Source: JADJNW01 sp964526645
GTDB lineage: Bacteria; Bacteroidota; Bacteroidia; Chitinophagales; Saprospiraceae
Direction: 5' to 3'
Assembly: GCA_964526645.1 (NCBI GenBank)
Contig: CAZGJN010000001.1
Location: 124,001 to 188,000, forward strand
DNA length: 64,000 bases
In this document: piece by piece, positions 29,001-37,708 of the stretch
How positions within the stretch are numbered: position 1 is the stretch's first letter
Layout: every line of letters begins with the position of its first letter
The notes under the pieces: model-generated
What the model saw: only the letters and a program-made list of their open reading frames with translations
What the model was told of the DNA's origin: nothing
The model's database searches: none
Position numbers and translations under genes: made by a program

Positions 29001-29275
29001 TTTTCAAAATAAGTAGAATAACCGACATAACTTACTTGTAAGGTGTGGGTTCCTTCCTGAATACTGCCAGACAAGTCGTAGTACCCCCTTTCATCGCTTA
29101 CTGTTCCTATTCTGGCTTCTGCTAGGAGCACAGTTACACCAATCAGAGGTTCTCCGCTTTCATCTGTTACGGTTCCTTTTACAGAAAAATTAATTCTTTG
29201 CGAAAAAGCAAGTGTAGTTGCCATTACCATTGTGAGGAGTAGCAACAACTTTCGACTTAAGTGGATCTGCATCAT
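26036..29275 (-). CDS. SusC/RagA-family TonB-dependent transporter (SusC2)
   Basis: This 1079-residue protein has a signal peptide (ending AFSQ), the carboxypeptidase-regulatory-like domain (GTVTDESGEPLIGVTVLL), a TonB-box-like LDAIVVTGN segment, a plug (AQISQNDGYPAGGISV, LYIVDGVIVDNSS) and a C-terminal barrel ending VQFKIGAKF. It differs from SusC1 in the plug and TonB-box wording, so it is not a recent duplicate. Only 70 bp separate it from the nagB/PIG-L fusion upstream on the same strand, and no promoter-like box was seen in that gap, so co-transcription with nagB is possible. Confidence 0.95.
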   Translation of the reverse strand: MMQIHLSRKLLLLLTMVMATTLAFSQRINFSVKGTVTDESGEPLIGVTVLLAEARIGTVSDERGYYDLSGSIQEGTHTLQVSYVGYSTYFEKITIDATNNIIAKDIQLGTDILELDAIVVTGNSPTSTRRQLGNAIGVVGAEKLQNSGTTNTLAALSGKVMGAQISQNDGYPAGGISVRLRGASSIKGSSDPLYIVDGVIVDNSSTNVINLSADAMVTGLQAGQNRLVDINPNDIERIEVLNGAAAAAIYGSRASNGVVQIFTKRGKSGKPSIEFGTSIQYSALRQRVFLTKHPERFGVKGNDRLETTQDRLTILLTLGLTDATLTANNVPFIKAAPANRTLITAKYPVQRYDYQDDIFEGAWGTDNYLSISGGNEKTNYFASFGYFNNDGIIKNTNFTKYTGRLRLNQTLADWASMSVGLAYNYSLSQDMPNGNNFFSPISTMFIMDNVWDINERDAAGNLKQVELVRVNPLSVLETFDITQRTNRTIGDIQFNLYPVAGLTVNAILGVDNYSLVGNEFHPRLPYAGVAATFFPDGYVSNATSNVTLLNHDLTATYNRNISSKITSTTTAGYQIQYNRNHFTAQEGRDLAPFVKTIAAAANLFSLPVQSIAQRSVWGYFLQQTFGYNEQFFLTLAGRIDGSSAFSEDNQNIFYPKASFSWLLSDYWKGSTLQNTLGTLKLRASYGQAGNLTGIGPFDRFDNFLLSQLVGLPSIVPSRILANPDVKPEVMTEFEVGADMAFFKNRVGLNITYYNQDIDDLLLDRQLPPTAGGTSIVTNVGSMSNKGIEVMLQVSPIKKQNFSWDLTALWSRNRNEVSGIDGVLFLRGSDGTQSAISGEQFGLFFGRYYARDNDGNLLLTSQGLAQPERGLIIPQSQYDPNNLPEGAQRDRIYNVAGSYYVPVRNTAGQPTGSQLLKIIGDPNPEWFGSFASDLTFKKLSFRFQFDFFQGADIYNWNRITGNNVGHGKIAEQELKGEVARGYVASIAGGVTGDRIQEEHIEDASYIKLREVALSYNLGRVGKAFQNVNFTLVGRNLLSFDDYEGFDPETNSAGQNDRVRGDDFGNVPIPLSVQFKIGAKF

Positions 29276-29345
29276 AGTCGCTTAGTTAGTTTAAATGAAT
29301 AAATTAAGGCTCTAAACTAGTGTTATAAATATCTATGCGATATTT

Positions 29346-31253
29346 TTAAAAATAGTATCTCTTAAAAGCTTCGATGGCTTCATATTCTGCCAATCCCAAG
29401 TTATCGTAGTATTTAGCCGTGCCTCTGTTGCGTTGTTCTGCACGCTCCCAAAATTCGCGGGAATCGTGCCCTGGAAATAATGGGCGATCTTTCTGCGATT
29501 GGTGCTTAAAAATAGCCCGTCGCTTTCGTAATAATTCGTCAGGACTAAGCGGCACCGCCATATCAATGTCGTGAATATCCCACTCCTGCCAGGCGCCGCG
29601 GTAAAGCCAAACCCAGCAATCTTTAATCCAGTCATCCCCCGTCTGTTTGCAGCGCTCCAATGCCTGAAAGATCGCACTTAAGCAGACCCGGTGCGTACCA
29701 TGTGGATCGGATAAGTCACCGGCAGCAAAAACTTGGTGTGGTTTAATCTGGCGAAGTAAGTTTACGATGAGCTGAATATCCTCTTCACTTAATGGTTTTT
29801 TCTTTACCAAGCCTGTTTCATAAAACGGCATATCCAGGAAGTGAATATTCTCATCCTTGATGCCCACATAACGGCACCCTGCCTTGGCTTCGCCTCGCCG
29901 AATCAACCCTTTGATTTTCTGCACTTCCTTCGGATCTACTTCGCCAGGTTTTTTCGACTTCAATTTTTCACGGATGGTATCGAACAGTGATTGCGTTACT
30001 TCCTTATGTAGCCCAAATGCTTCATGAAAATCGTTTACAAAATCGGCAAAACGCACTACATCATCATCAAATACTGCAATATTTCCTGAAGTTTGATAAG
30101 CTACGTGTACATCATGCCCCTGGTCATGTAGGCGAATAAAAGTGCCGCCCATCGAAATCACATCATCGTCGGGGTGTGGGCTAAAAATAATGACTCGTTT
30201 TTGAGCGGGCTCTGCGCGTTCAGGGCGATTCGTGTCATCAGCATTGGGTTTGCCTCCTGGCCAACCCGTGATTGTGTGCTGTAATTCGTTGAATACCTTG
30301 ATATTTACATAATAAGCTGAATCATAGGCTGTGATCAAATCAACCATCCCATTATCAGCATAGTCTCTGTTGGTTAATTTCAGAATGGGTTTGCCCAATT
30401 TCAAACTCAGCCAAGTGACGGACTTTTTAATCATCGTATCATTCCACTCACAAGTACCCACCAGCCAAGGTGTTTTGAAGCGTGTCAGTTCTGCCGCTGC
30501 TGCTTCGTCCAGTACGACCGTTGCATTCGGATGTTTTTGTAAATAAGTAGCCGGTACGGAATCCGAGATAGTGCCTTCCACTGTTTTTTGAATAATCGGC
30601 GCTTTACCTTCGCCCCAGGCCATGAGGATAATGCGCTTTGCTTCGAGGATCGTACCTACCCCCATCGTGATCGCCTTACGTGGTACATTTTCTTCCCCAA
30701 AAAAGTCACTCGCTGCATCCGTGATCGTGATATGATCCAGCGTAATCAATCTGGTTTTGGAATCTACGCCAGAGCCTGGCTCGTTAAACCCGATATGCCC
30801 CGTGCGCCCGATGCCAAGTATTTGCAAATCCAAGCCCCCAAAATTGTGTATTTTTTCTTCATAACTTTTGCAATACGCCTCCACCTCCTGACGCGGTAGT
30901 GTGCCATCAGGGATATGCACATTTTCAGGAAGAATATCTACATGGTTGAATAAGTTTTCCTTCATAAACCGCACGTAGCTCTGCAGTTGATCTGGTTGCA
31001 TTGGAAAATATTCATCCAAATTGAAAGTGACCACATTTTTGAAGCTCAGCCCTTCTTCTTGGTGCATGCGGATCAATTCGGCATAAACAGTAGTAGGTGT
31101 AGAACCAGTAGCTAAACCCAAAACGCAATGCTCTCCTTTGGCAGCCTTGCCCTGAATGAGATCGGCAATCTCTGCGGCAACAGCTTTGGATGCGGCATAG
31201 GAAGTCGGAAAAACCTGTAATGGAATTTTTTCAGAATAGCTTTGCTGGTGCAT
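29346..31253 (-). CDS. nagB: Glucosamine-6-phosphate deaminase fused to PIG-L/LmbE deacetylase domain
   Basis: The 635-residue product has two parts. Residues ~1-270 are NagB: LGLATGSTPTTVYAEL, TFNLDEYFPM, LGIGRTGHIGFNEPGS (catalytic loop) and TMGVGTILEAKRI. Residues ~350-600 are a PIG-L/LmbE zinc deacetylase domain with IIFSPHPDDD near 359 and DPHGTHR. NagB turns glucosamine-6-phosphate into fructose-6-phosphate and ammonia. The fused domain could deacetylate an N-acetylated amino-sugar phosphate, supplying the NagB substrate. This fusion is known in Bacteroidota. It is divergent from a DeoR regulator and just upstream of susC2-susD2. Confidence 0.93.
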   Translation of the reverse strand: MHQQSYSEKIPLQVFPTSYAASKAVAAEIADLIQGKAAKGEHCVLGLATGSTPTTVYAELIRMHQEEGLSFKNVVTFNLDEYFPMQPDQLQSYVRFMKENLFNHVDILPENVHIPDGTLPRQEVEAYCKSYEEKIHNFGGLDLQILGIGRTGHIGFNEPGSGVDSKTRLITLDHITITDAASDFFGEENVPRKAITMGVGTILEAKRIILMAWGEGKAPIIQKTVEGTISDSVPATYLQKHPNATVVLDEAAAAELTRFKTPWLVGTCEWNDTMIKKSVTWLSLKLGKPILKLTNRDYADNGMVDLITAYDSAYYVNIKVFNELQHTITGWPGGKPNADDTNRPERAEPAQKRVIIFSPHPDDDVISMGGTFIRLHDQGHDVHVAYQTSGNIAVFDDDVVRFADFVNDFHEAFGLHKEVTQSLFDTIREKLKSKKPGEVDPKEVQKIKGLIRRGEAKAGCRYVGIKDENIHFLDMPFYETGLVKKKPLSEEDIQLIVNLLRQIKPHQVFAAGDLSDPHGTHRVCLSAIFQALERCKQTGDDWIKDCWVWLYRGAWQEWDIHDIDMAVPLSPDELLRKRRAIFKHQSQKDRPLFPGHDSREFWERAEQRNRGTAKYYDNLGLAEYEAIEAFKRYYF

Positions 31254-31390
31254 AATTCAATGCTACTATTTATTGAATAATAATGAAATGCAATCTTTGC
31301 TATGTTAATGGGAGTATAAAAATCAGGTCGTTTGGAGAAAATGGTTTTTCTGAAAGCGCTACCTAAAACCAAAAAGAACAAGCCCTCAAC

Positions 31391-31458
31391 TTTCTGCAAA
31401 CAAAATTGCAATTATTTGCGGGTTTATGCAATTTTTTTCCTTATTTTGTTTGCGAAAA
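31391..31458. promoter_or_regulatory. Nested inverted repeats, candidate DeoR operator
   Basis: In the nagB-deoR divergent gap, GCAAACAAAAT (31396-31406) and ATTTTGTTTGC (31443-31453) form a perfect 11-bp inverted repeat. A second one, ATTGCA (31405-31410) with TGCAAT (31427-31432), is nested inside. The layout suits binding of a DeoR-type repressor at two or more half-sites controlling both genes. Binding is inferred from position only. Confidence 0.45.
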
Positions 31459-31488
31459 TTTACAATAGCGCAATTTAATGCAGGAAAT

Positions 31489-32238
31489 ATGCTAAAGGAA
31501 GAAAGGCAAACGCTGATTTTGAGGGAAATCAATTTGCATAATAAGGTCTTATTAGCTGATCTAAGTGAAAAATTTGAAGTATCAGAAGATACCATAAGAC
31601 GTGATTTGCAAGATCTTGCAAATTCTAATAAAATCACAAAGGTAAGAGGCGGGGCACTCTCCAAATCCTACAGCGGTTTTTCGTACCATGAGCAAGACAT
31701 TTATGCCTACAAAGAAAAAATTGCTATTGCCCGAAAGGCAGTCCAACTGCTACAGGATGGTATGTTAGTCCTGATTAGCGGTGGCTCCACCAACCTTGAG
31801 ATCGCAAGACTTATACCACCCGATTTGAAAGTAACTTTTCTTACAGTTAGCCTTTCCACTGCCATGCAATTGCTTGAACATCCCTCCAGTGAAACTATTT
31901 TTTTGGGCGGGCAGCTTTCCAAAAGCGCCAAAATAGCCGTAGGAGGAGAAGTAATCGGTAAGCTGACAGAAGTCCGTCCTGACATTTGCTTTATGGGTAC
32001 CAATGGTATTGATGCCTTTGCCGGCATTACCGAATCTGATTGGGAGGTAGTGACTGTAAAAAAAGCCATGATTCAGGCATCTTCCAAGGTGGTTCTCTGC
32101 GCTATATCAGAAAAGCTCAATTCTGTACAAAAAATTAAAGTTTGTGACATGAGCCAAATAGATTTTCTCATCACAGAACTGGATCCGCAATCGGACACGT
32201 TAGCACCTTATCGAAGCAATACGGGCAAGTTGTTGTAA
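31489..32238 (+). CDS. DeoR/GlpR-family transcriptional regulator
   Basis: I chose the ATG at 31489 (MLKEERQTLILREI, 249 residues); the open frame extends 21 codons further but overlaps the operator-like repeats. The N-terminal DeoR helix-turn-helix is clear (LLADLSEKFEVSEDTIRRDLQDL, KVRGGALS). The C-terminal effector domain is of the sugar-phosphate isomerase-like DeoRC type (LISGGSTNLEIARLI, FLGGQLSKSAKIAVGG, FMGTNGIDAFAGIT). The family senses phosphorylated sugars. It is divergent from nagB, so an amino-sugar or fructose phosphate is the likely ligand. Confidence 0.9.
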   Translation: MLKEERQTLILREINLHNKVLLADLSEKFEVSEDTIRRDLQDLANSNKITKVRGGALSKSYSGFSYHEQDIYAYKEKIAIARKAVQLLQDGMLVLISGGSTNLEIARLIPPDLKVTFLTVSLSTAMQLLEHPSSETIFLGGQLSKSAKIAVGGEVIGKLTEVRPDICFMGTNGIDAFAGITESDWEVVTVKKAMIQASSKVVLCAISEKLNSVQKIKVCDMSQIDFLITELDPQSDTLAPYRSNTGKLL

Positions 32239-32289
32239 AAGCTAAGTTTTATTACCCTAATCAAATTGGCTAGTAGCAATAAAAACACA

Positions 32290-33300
32290 TCAAACCAAAT
32301 TCACTTCTGCCTGGAGCTGAATCCCAAATTTTACTTGTACCGAATCTGCTATATCCCTTGCCAACTGCCAAATCTCTTCCCCTTTCGCCTTGCCATAGTT
32401 GACCAGTACGAGTGCTTGTTTTTCATAGCAACCTGCATCACCACGGCGCGTTCCTTTCCAGCCACATTGTTCTATCAACCAACCAGCCGGTACTTTTACG
32501 CCGCCTCGCTCGCCAGGGAAAGCAGGTAGATTAGGGAATTGCCGTTTTAAAACATCAAATGCATCAGATTGAATTTCGGGGTTTTTAAAAAAACTACCGG
32601 CATTGCCGATCACTGCTGGGTCAGGTAATTTACTACTTCGAATAGCGATCACCGCCTGGCTAAGCTCCTGAATGGTCGGCTTTTCTATTCCTCTATCATA
32701 CAGGGTATCTTTTATAGCACCATAGGAAATATTGATTGAGTGCTCTTTTTTAGTTAATTCAAAATAAACTTTGGTGATGCAAAACTTATCTTTTAAATCG
32801 CGCTTGAAGATGCTATCCCGATAGCCAAACTGGCAATCTTCTTTTGAAAATGTGTGAATCCGACAGGTACTTAACTCCATCGCCTCCAAATGGTGAAAAA
32901 CAGCTTTCAGTTCCACTCCATAAGCGCCAATATTTTGGATGGGCGCAGCCCCAACCGTGCCTGGAATAAGCGATAGATTTTCCACACCTCCGAAGTCATG
33001 CCTCAGGCACCACTGCACAAAACCATGCCAGTTTTCCCCTGCACCAGCAGACACAATAACTTTCTGGTCGCGCGCTGTTTCTATTTGAATACCAGAAATA
33101 CTGTTTTTGATAACAAGCCCGTCAAAGTTTTTTGTTAGTAAAACATTGCTTCCTCCACCCAACAAAAGCAGGGGTTGAATATTTTGTTTTAACACTATTT
33201 GAAGCTCATTTTCAGAACAAACTTCGGCAAAGTATTTCGCCAAAACATCAATTCCAAAGGTATTGTAAGTCCGAAGCGATTGATTTTCTATGATTTTCAT
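32290..33300 (-). CDS. murB: UDP-N-acetylmuramate dehydrogenase
   Basis: Starting at the ATG at 33300 (MKIIENQSLRTYNTFGI) gives 336 residues, the size of type I (E. coli-like) MurB. FAD-binding motifs are LLLGGGSNVLL and LSLIPGTVGAAPIQNIGAYGVEL. The substrate-loop region FGYRDSIFKR and the C-terminal WLIEQCGWKG are typical. It reduces UDP-GlcNAc-enolpyruvate to UDP-MurNAc in peptidoglycan synthesis. It is downstream of, and co-directional with, the small membrane protein and the ABC exporter. Confidence 0.95.
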   Translation of the reverse strand: MKIIENQSLRTYNTFGIDVLAKYFAEVCSENELQIVLKQNIQPLLLLGGGSNVLLTKNFDGLVIKNSISGIQIETARDQKVIVSAGAGENWHGFVQWCLRHDFGGVENLSLIPGTVGAAPIQNIGAYGVELKAVFHHLEAMELSTCRIHTFSKEDCQFGYRDSIFKRDLKDKFCITKVYFELTKKEHSINISYGAIKDTLYDRGIEKPTIQELSQAVIAIRSSKLPDPAVIGNAGSFFKNPEIQSDAFDVLKRQFPNLPAFPGERGGVKVPAGWLIEQCGWKGTRRGDAGCYEKQALVLVNYGKAKGEEIWQLARDIADSVQVKFGIQLQAEVNLV

Positions 33301-33377
33301 ACCATTGTCTTGAGCGGCACGCAAAATACAAATTATATCAACCTTTTGAAATCTTTATCTTTTGCAAAGTTGCACGC

Positions 33378-33896
33378 TTATTTCGGTACAAACTCAAAAC
33401 CCCACAATCCTTTTTTGAGCTGTAGCTGCACCGTATCGCCCTGCACTGCCCTTTCAAAGAGTGGCGTTTTGCTTTGCAAGCGAATCAATTGTTGATCTTT
33501 GTAGAAAAAAGAACGGTAGCCAGTGGGCTTTACTTTTTCATCTTGCAAAACACCAAAAATAGAGGCGAAATAGGGCTTTTCTTCAACAAACTCAACAAGG
33601 ATGCTGTGTGCTGCGCGAAAACTTAGCAAGCGATTACTCAAGCTGCCCAGTAGCGGCGCAAAAAGCGTCAGCGGCACAGCGATCAGGAGGGTGAGTTGTA
33701 ATTTTTCGATCCAATCTTTTCCTGTTTTCCGAAATTTTTTGCTTAGGAAATAACCGACAATTGCGCCCAGCAAAAGGAAGATAAAAACCAAGCGCCCGCT
33801 GTGAAAAGTTCGATTTAGCCACTCAAACTCAAAAACATACAACACAATCAAACCAATAATTCCAAGCGTGATTAACAGGTACTTAAGCTGGAACAT
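33378..33896 (-). CDS. Small membrane protein of unknown function
   Basis: I do not recognise this 172-residue protein. It has three hydrophobic segments (about residues 7-22, 36-52 and 68-86) and a soluble C-terminal part of about 80 residues with no known motif. It begins 9 bp after the ABC exporter gene, so it is probably translated from the same mRNA and could be an accessory subunit or simply a neighbour. Confidence 0.65.
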   Translation of the reverse strand: MFQLKYLLITLGIIGLIVLYVFEFEWLNRTFHSGRLVFIFLLLGAIVGYFLSKKFRKTGKDWIEKLQLTLLIAVPLTLFAPLLGSLSNRLLSFRAAHSILVEFVEEKPYFASIFGVLQDEKVKPTGYRSFFYKDQQLIRLQSKTPLFERAVQGDTVQLQLKKGLWGFEFVPK

Positions 33897-33904
33897 ATTG
33901 AGAA

Positions 33905-35713
33905 TTAAGCCATTTCAAATTGTAGTTTTGCAAGCGTATTGTACAATCCATCTTCCATCAAAGAAAGCTCCTGGTGCGTACCTTGTTCAACAATCCGCCC
34001 TTCGTCAATAACATAAATGCAATCCACATCGCGCACGGTAGCCAGCCGATGCGCTATGATAATCGAAGTGCGATTTTCCATGAGGCGATTAAGCGCTTCC
34101 TGCACAAGTTTCTCTGATTCTGCATCCAAAGAAGAAGTGGCTTCATCCAACAACAGGATTGCAGGGTCTTTTAGGATAGCTCTGGCAATAGCGACCCGTT
34201 GTCGTTGCCCGCCGGAAAGTTTCACCCCGCGCTCGCCAACAATCGTATCCAACCCATCGGGAAAAGACTGGATAAAGTCCCAGGCGTTGGCTAAGGTAGC
34301 TGCTTCGATAATTTCTGCCTCCGTTGCATCAGGTTTTCCATACGAAATATTTTCCCTAATCGTACCTCCAAAAAGCAGCACTTCCTGCGGCACGATAGCA
34401 ATATTCTGGCGATATTTCAACAGGTCATAGTCGTAAACGGCACGTCCATCTACCAATATTTGACCAGAATCAGCTTTGTAAAATTGCAGTAGCAACTGTA
34501 CAATCGTAGATTTACCTGCCCCGCTGGCACCTACCAGCGCTACCTTTTGCCCAGCTTGTATATCAAAACTGATACCTTTCAGCACTTGCACATCCTTGCG
34601 GGTCGGATAAGCAAATGTCACTTCTTTATACTCGATATTTCCTTTAAAACGCTCATTCGGGCTCAGTGGTGTATGCACAGGCGCTACTTCTCCCTCACGC
34701 TCCAGAATCTCCTGAATACGCTCTGTAGCCCCCAAAGCGCTGACCAACTCGGTGTATAAATTGCCCAAGCCTCCGATAGCGCCGCCAATAATGCCGGTGT
34801 ACAAAATAAAAGAAAACAAATCCCCCACTTGCATATCCCCGCTTTTTACCAGCAGTGCACCACGCCAAAGAATAAAAAAAATAGCGCCAAACAGCACTGT
34901 AATGATAAAAATAAAAAATAAACCCCGTGTGCGCGCAAACTTCAGAGAGATTTGTACCACTTTATCTATGGATTTGCCGTAGCGCAAAGCTTCATACCAT
35001 TCATTTGTAAAAGATTTTACCACGGAGAAAGATTGCAAGGTTTCTTCTACAATTACGTTGGTAGTGGCCAGTTCGTCCTGCCTTTTTTTGGAAATTTTGC
35101 GGATGTACCGCCCAAAAACCATAGCAATCACGACCACCACCGGAAAAGTGAGCAGCATAATGTAAGACAGTTTCGGCGTAAGCCAGGCAATAATTGCCAC
35201 CCCCGAAATCAGGGTCACTATTTGCCGGATAAATTCCGCCAGCGTAAATGAAAAAGCATTTTGCAGTTTTTCCACATCGGAAGTGATGCGACTGGTCAGT
35301 TCCCCTACCCTGCGTTGCTCAAAAAAAGTGACTTCCTGGGTGATAAGCCGCTGATACAAAGCTTTGCGTACGTCTGCCATGCCTTTTTCACTCACATTGG
35401 CAAAAGAAATAGTGCGCAGGTAAGAAAATACCCCCTGAATGAGGAGCAAAACCAAAAAAAACAAGCCAAATTGTTCTAAAGAATAATCGAACTTTGCATT
35501 GCCATTGGCTACATTTGCCATTTCGCCGGCTGCCCCCGGAAATACCATAAACAACAAGCTGGAGGTACTCAATAAAATCAATCCGAAAACAAAAGACCAG
35601 CGGTAGGGTCGAATAAATTTGAAAATTCGAGCGGCTCGAAACAGTCTTTCTTTAGTAATTTTTACTTTTGGGGCATCATCTGTTGGCATTCGCCTGTGCA
35701 TGGACATAAGCAT
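33905..35713 (-). CDS. ABC exporter, fused permease and ATPase (MsbA-like)
   Basis: This 602-residue half-transporter has six membrane helices in the first ~330 residues, then an ATPase domain with Walker A GASGAGKST, signature LSGGQRQR, Walker B ILLLDEATSSLD and the switch IIAHRLATV. Size and order match MsbA/BmrA-type exporters of lipids, lipopolysaccharide or drugs. Several near-adjacent ATGs exist; M1 is used here, but M4 or M9 would change only a short tail. It leads a probable operon with the unknown membrane protein and murB. Confidence 0.92.
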   Translation of the reverse strand: MLMSMHRRMPTDDAPKVKITKERLFRAARIFKFIRPYRWSFVFGLILLSTSSLLFMVFPGAAGEMANVANGNAKFDYSLEQFGLFFLVLLLIQGVFSYLRTISFANVSEKGMADVRKALYQRLITQEVTFFEQRRVGELTSRITSDVEKLQNAFSFTLAEFIRQIVTLISGVAIIAWLTPKLSYIMLLTFPVVVVIAMVFGRYIRKISKKRQDELATTNVIVEETLQSFSVVKSFTNEWYEALRYGKSIDKVVQISLKFARTRGLFFIFIITVLFGAIFFILWRGALLVKSGDMQVGDLFSFILYTGIIGGAIGGLGNLYTELVSALGATERIQEILEREGEVAPVHTPLSPNERFKGNIEYKEVTFAYPTRKDVQVLKGISFDIQAGQKVALVGASGAGKSTIVQLLLQFYKADSGQILVDGRAVYDYDLLKYRQNIAIVPQEVLLFGGTIRENISYGKPDATEAEIIEAATLANAWDFIQSFPDGLDTIVGERGVKLSGGQRQRVAIARAILKDPAILLLDEATSSLDAESEKLVQEALNRLMENRTSIIIAHRLATVRDVDCIYVIDEGRIVEQGTHQELSLMEDGLYNTLAKLQFEMA

Positions 35714-35907
35714 TCATTTTTTCTTTGAATCAAACTACATAACAGCAAGAAAGTCCAATTGGTTAAAACATGGCTTAAAAAGACTACTTTGCTTCTTTTG
35801 TTTGAAAAACAATCTCTTAAACATTGACATATTAAAATAAAAACCTGCACTTTTGGCGTTATAGAAACTATGAAAATAAAATTCCCAAGAACAAGTTAAA
35901 AATACCC

Positions 35908-36741
35908 ATGAAAAAATTCAACACGCTACTACTCTTTTGGGCAATCACGCTTACTGCTACTGCACAACCCATTGATATTGGGCTTACCTTCGGCGCTTTT
36001 ACTTACAATGGCGACCTCTCGCCTGCCAGCCCGATTGATATGATCCAACAAATGCGTCCCAGCATTGGTATTTTTGGGCGCACGAGCTTCAGCCAGAAAA
36101 CTTCTGCCAGGCTTGCCATCAATTTTGGAAGCGTTGCCGCTGATGACAGCCAAAGTTCTTACCCTGAAAGGCAATTGAATTTCAAAACTAATATCATTGA
36201 ACTTACCCTCACGGGCGAATGGCACGCCCTGCGTATCCGCCACACGGAGTCGAGTTTTACAATGCCTTATGTCTTTGCGGGTATCGGTGTTTATCATTTC
36301 AATCCAAAAGCAGAATTGGACAATGGTGACCTGGTCAGATTGCAACCCCTCGGCACAGAAGGGCAAGGCTTAGCCGGTTATGACAGCAAATATTCCCTCA
36401 TCCAATTGAACATCCCCGTTGGCGCGGGTATTCGTTTTATTCTGAGCGACCGCTGGACGATTTGCTTTGAAGTAAGTGGTAGAGTTTTACAAACGGATTA
36501 TTTGGATGATGTAAGCGCTACCAGGGTGAATTATCAGGACGTTTTTGAGGGGAACGGGCAATTGGCTGCAAAGCTGAGCAATCCCAGTCTGAACAGCGAT
36601 GAGCCGATCTCTGTGGAATATCGCCGCGGCAGCCCTTTCAAAGACTGGTATTATCAAGGCGCGATGCTTGTTTCCTATAATTTCGGTGAAGCCATCCGAA
36701 AGGCATTCCGCGACCCAGTGCCCTGCTATAGCAAATGGTAA
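35908..36741 (+). CDS. Outer-membrane beta-barrel protein (DUF6089-like), copy 1
   Basis: This 277-residue protein has a signal peptide (ending ATAQ) and a repeated aromatic-ended strand pattern of an 8-strand-type barrel. The signature GLTFGAFTYNGDLSP, the FKTNIIELTLTGEWH stretch and LQPLGTEGQGLAGY are shared with the next gene. The family is known only as Bacteroidota outer-membrane barrel proteins. It ends with an unusual RDPVPCYSKW tail. Function is unknown. Confidence 0.75.
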   Translation: MKKFNTLLLFWAITLTATAQPIDIGLTFGAFTYNGDLSPASPIDMIQQMRPSIGIFGRTSFSQKTSARLAINFGSVAADDSQSSYPERQLNFKTNIIELTLTGEWHALRIRHTESSFTMPYVFAGIGVYHFNPKAELDNGDLVRLQPLGTEGQGLAGYDSKYSLIQLNIPVGAGIRFILSDRWTICFEVSGRVLQTDYLDDVSATRVNYQDVFEGNGQLAAKLSNPSLNSDEPISVEYRRGSPFKDWYYQGAMLVSYNFGEAIRKAFRDPVPCYSKW

Positions 36742-36852
36742 AATAATGCGAAGCGCCAAAGAAAATCTACCCATTTGAATGCTAAAACTTAGCCGTTTAG
36801 CGTTGAAAAAATAACTTCAACGTACATTTATAATCTCAAAACATACCCAACT

Positions 36853-37692
36853 ATGAGAAAATGCCTGCTTTGGCTCGGAATTCTATTTGCATCATTTGCC
36901 CAAGCACAAAGTGTCGAATTAGGCGCTATGCTGGGAGGTTCTTTGTACAGTGGCGATCTTTCACCCCGCGAATTTGGGGTTTACTTCACGCAAATCAATC
37001 CCGCTGGTGGTTTTTTTGGCAGGTACAACGTCAATGATTTCTTGTCGGCAAGGTTAGGAATTACTTTAGCCAAAGTAAGTGGCAATGGCGATAGCAGCGT
37101 AACGGTCGTGCGTCCAGGTTTTCGTTCCAATATCTCAGAGTTAGCGCTTTCTCTTGAATTGCATCCTTTTTCTCTCGGGAGCGACAACTTCAGGGTACGC
37201 CCATATTTGTTTGGCGGCGGCGCTATCTTTCGTTTCAATCCGCAAACACAATTCGATGGTAGTTGGATTGATTTACAACCACTTGGCACCGAGGGGCAAG
37301 GATTGCCGGGGTACGAGGCGCCCTATCAACTGACTCAATTTAGCGTCCCTTTCGGCGGAGGAATCAAGTTTGTCGTTAATGATACCTGGATGATTGGGCT
37401 GGAATTTGGCTGGCGCAAAACTTTTACGGATTACTTGGACGATATCAGCAGCACAACAGTCAATTACAGGGAAGTTTACGAAGGCAATGGCCGCCTGGCT
37501 GCTTTTATCAGCAATGCCCTCATTCCTGGTCCCGATGGTAATGAAATTCTTTATGAGCGGGGCGGTCAATTCCTGGATTGGTATCATGTAGGGGGGATCA
37601 CGCTTTCTTACTTCCTAGGTGGCAGTAGTGGATTCAACGGCAAGGGGGCTGGACGAGGGCGCGGTAAAGCCATCGGCTGTCCAACCTTTTGA
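36853..37692 (+). CDS. Outer-membrane beta-barrel protein (DUF6089-like), copy 2
   Basis: This 279-residue paralogue of the preceding gene shares its signal-peptide layout (ending QAQS), GGSLYSGDLSP, FRSNISELALSLELH, LQPLGTEGQGLPGY, TDYLDDIS-T-VNY, and GNG-LAA. It ends in a Gly/Arg-rich tail (GKGAGRGRGKAIGC). The two are a tandem duplication that has diverged well beyond recent copying. Between them (36781-36822) lie two small hairpins but no strong terminator. Confidence 0.78.
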   Translation: MRKCLLWLGILFASFAQAQSVELGAMLGGSLYSGDLSPREFGVYFTQINPAGGFFGRYNVNDFLSARLGITLAKVSGNGDSSVTVVRPGFRSNISELALSLELHPFSLGSDNFRVRPYLFGGGAIFRFNPQTQFDGSWIDLQPLGTEGQGLPGYEAPYQLTQFSVPFGGGIKFVVNDTWMIGLEFGWRKTFTDYLDDISSTTVNYREVYEGNGRLAAFISNALIPGPDGNEILYERGGQFLDWYHVGGITLSYFLGGSSGFNGKGAGRGRGKAIGCPTF

Positions 37693-37708
37693 TAAATAAC
37701 ATTAGATT

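Noticed and set aside
31426..31488. Upstream start for the DeoR regulator
   Set aside because: The extra 21 codons overlap the operator-like repeats and do not fit the family N-terminus.
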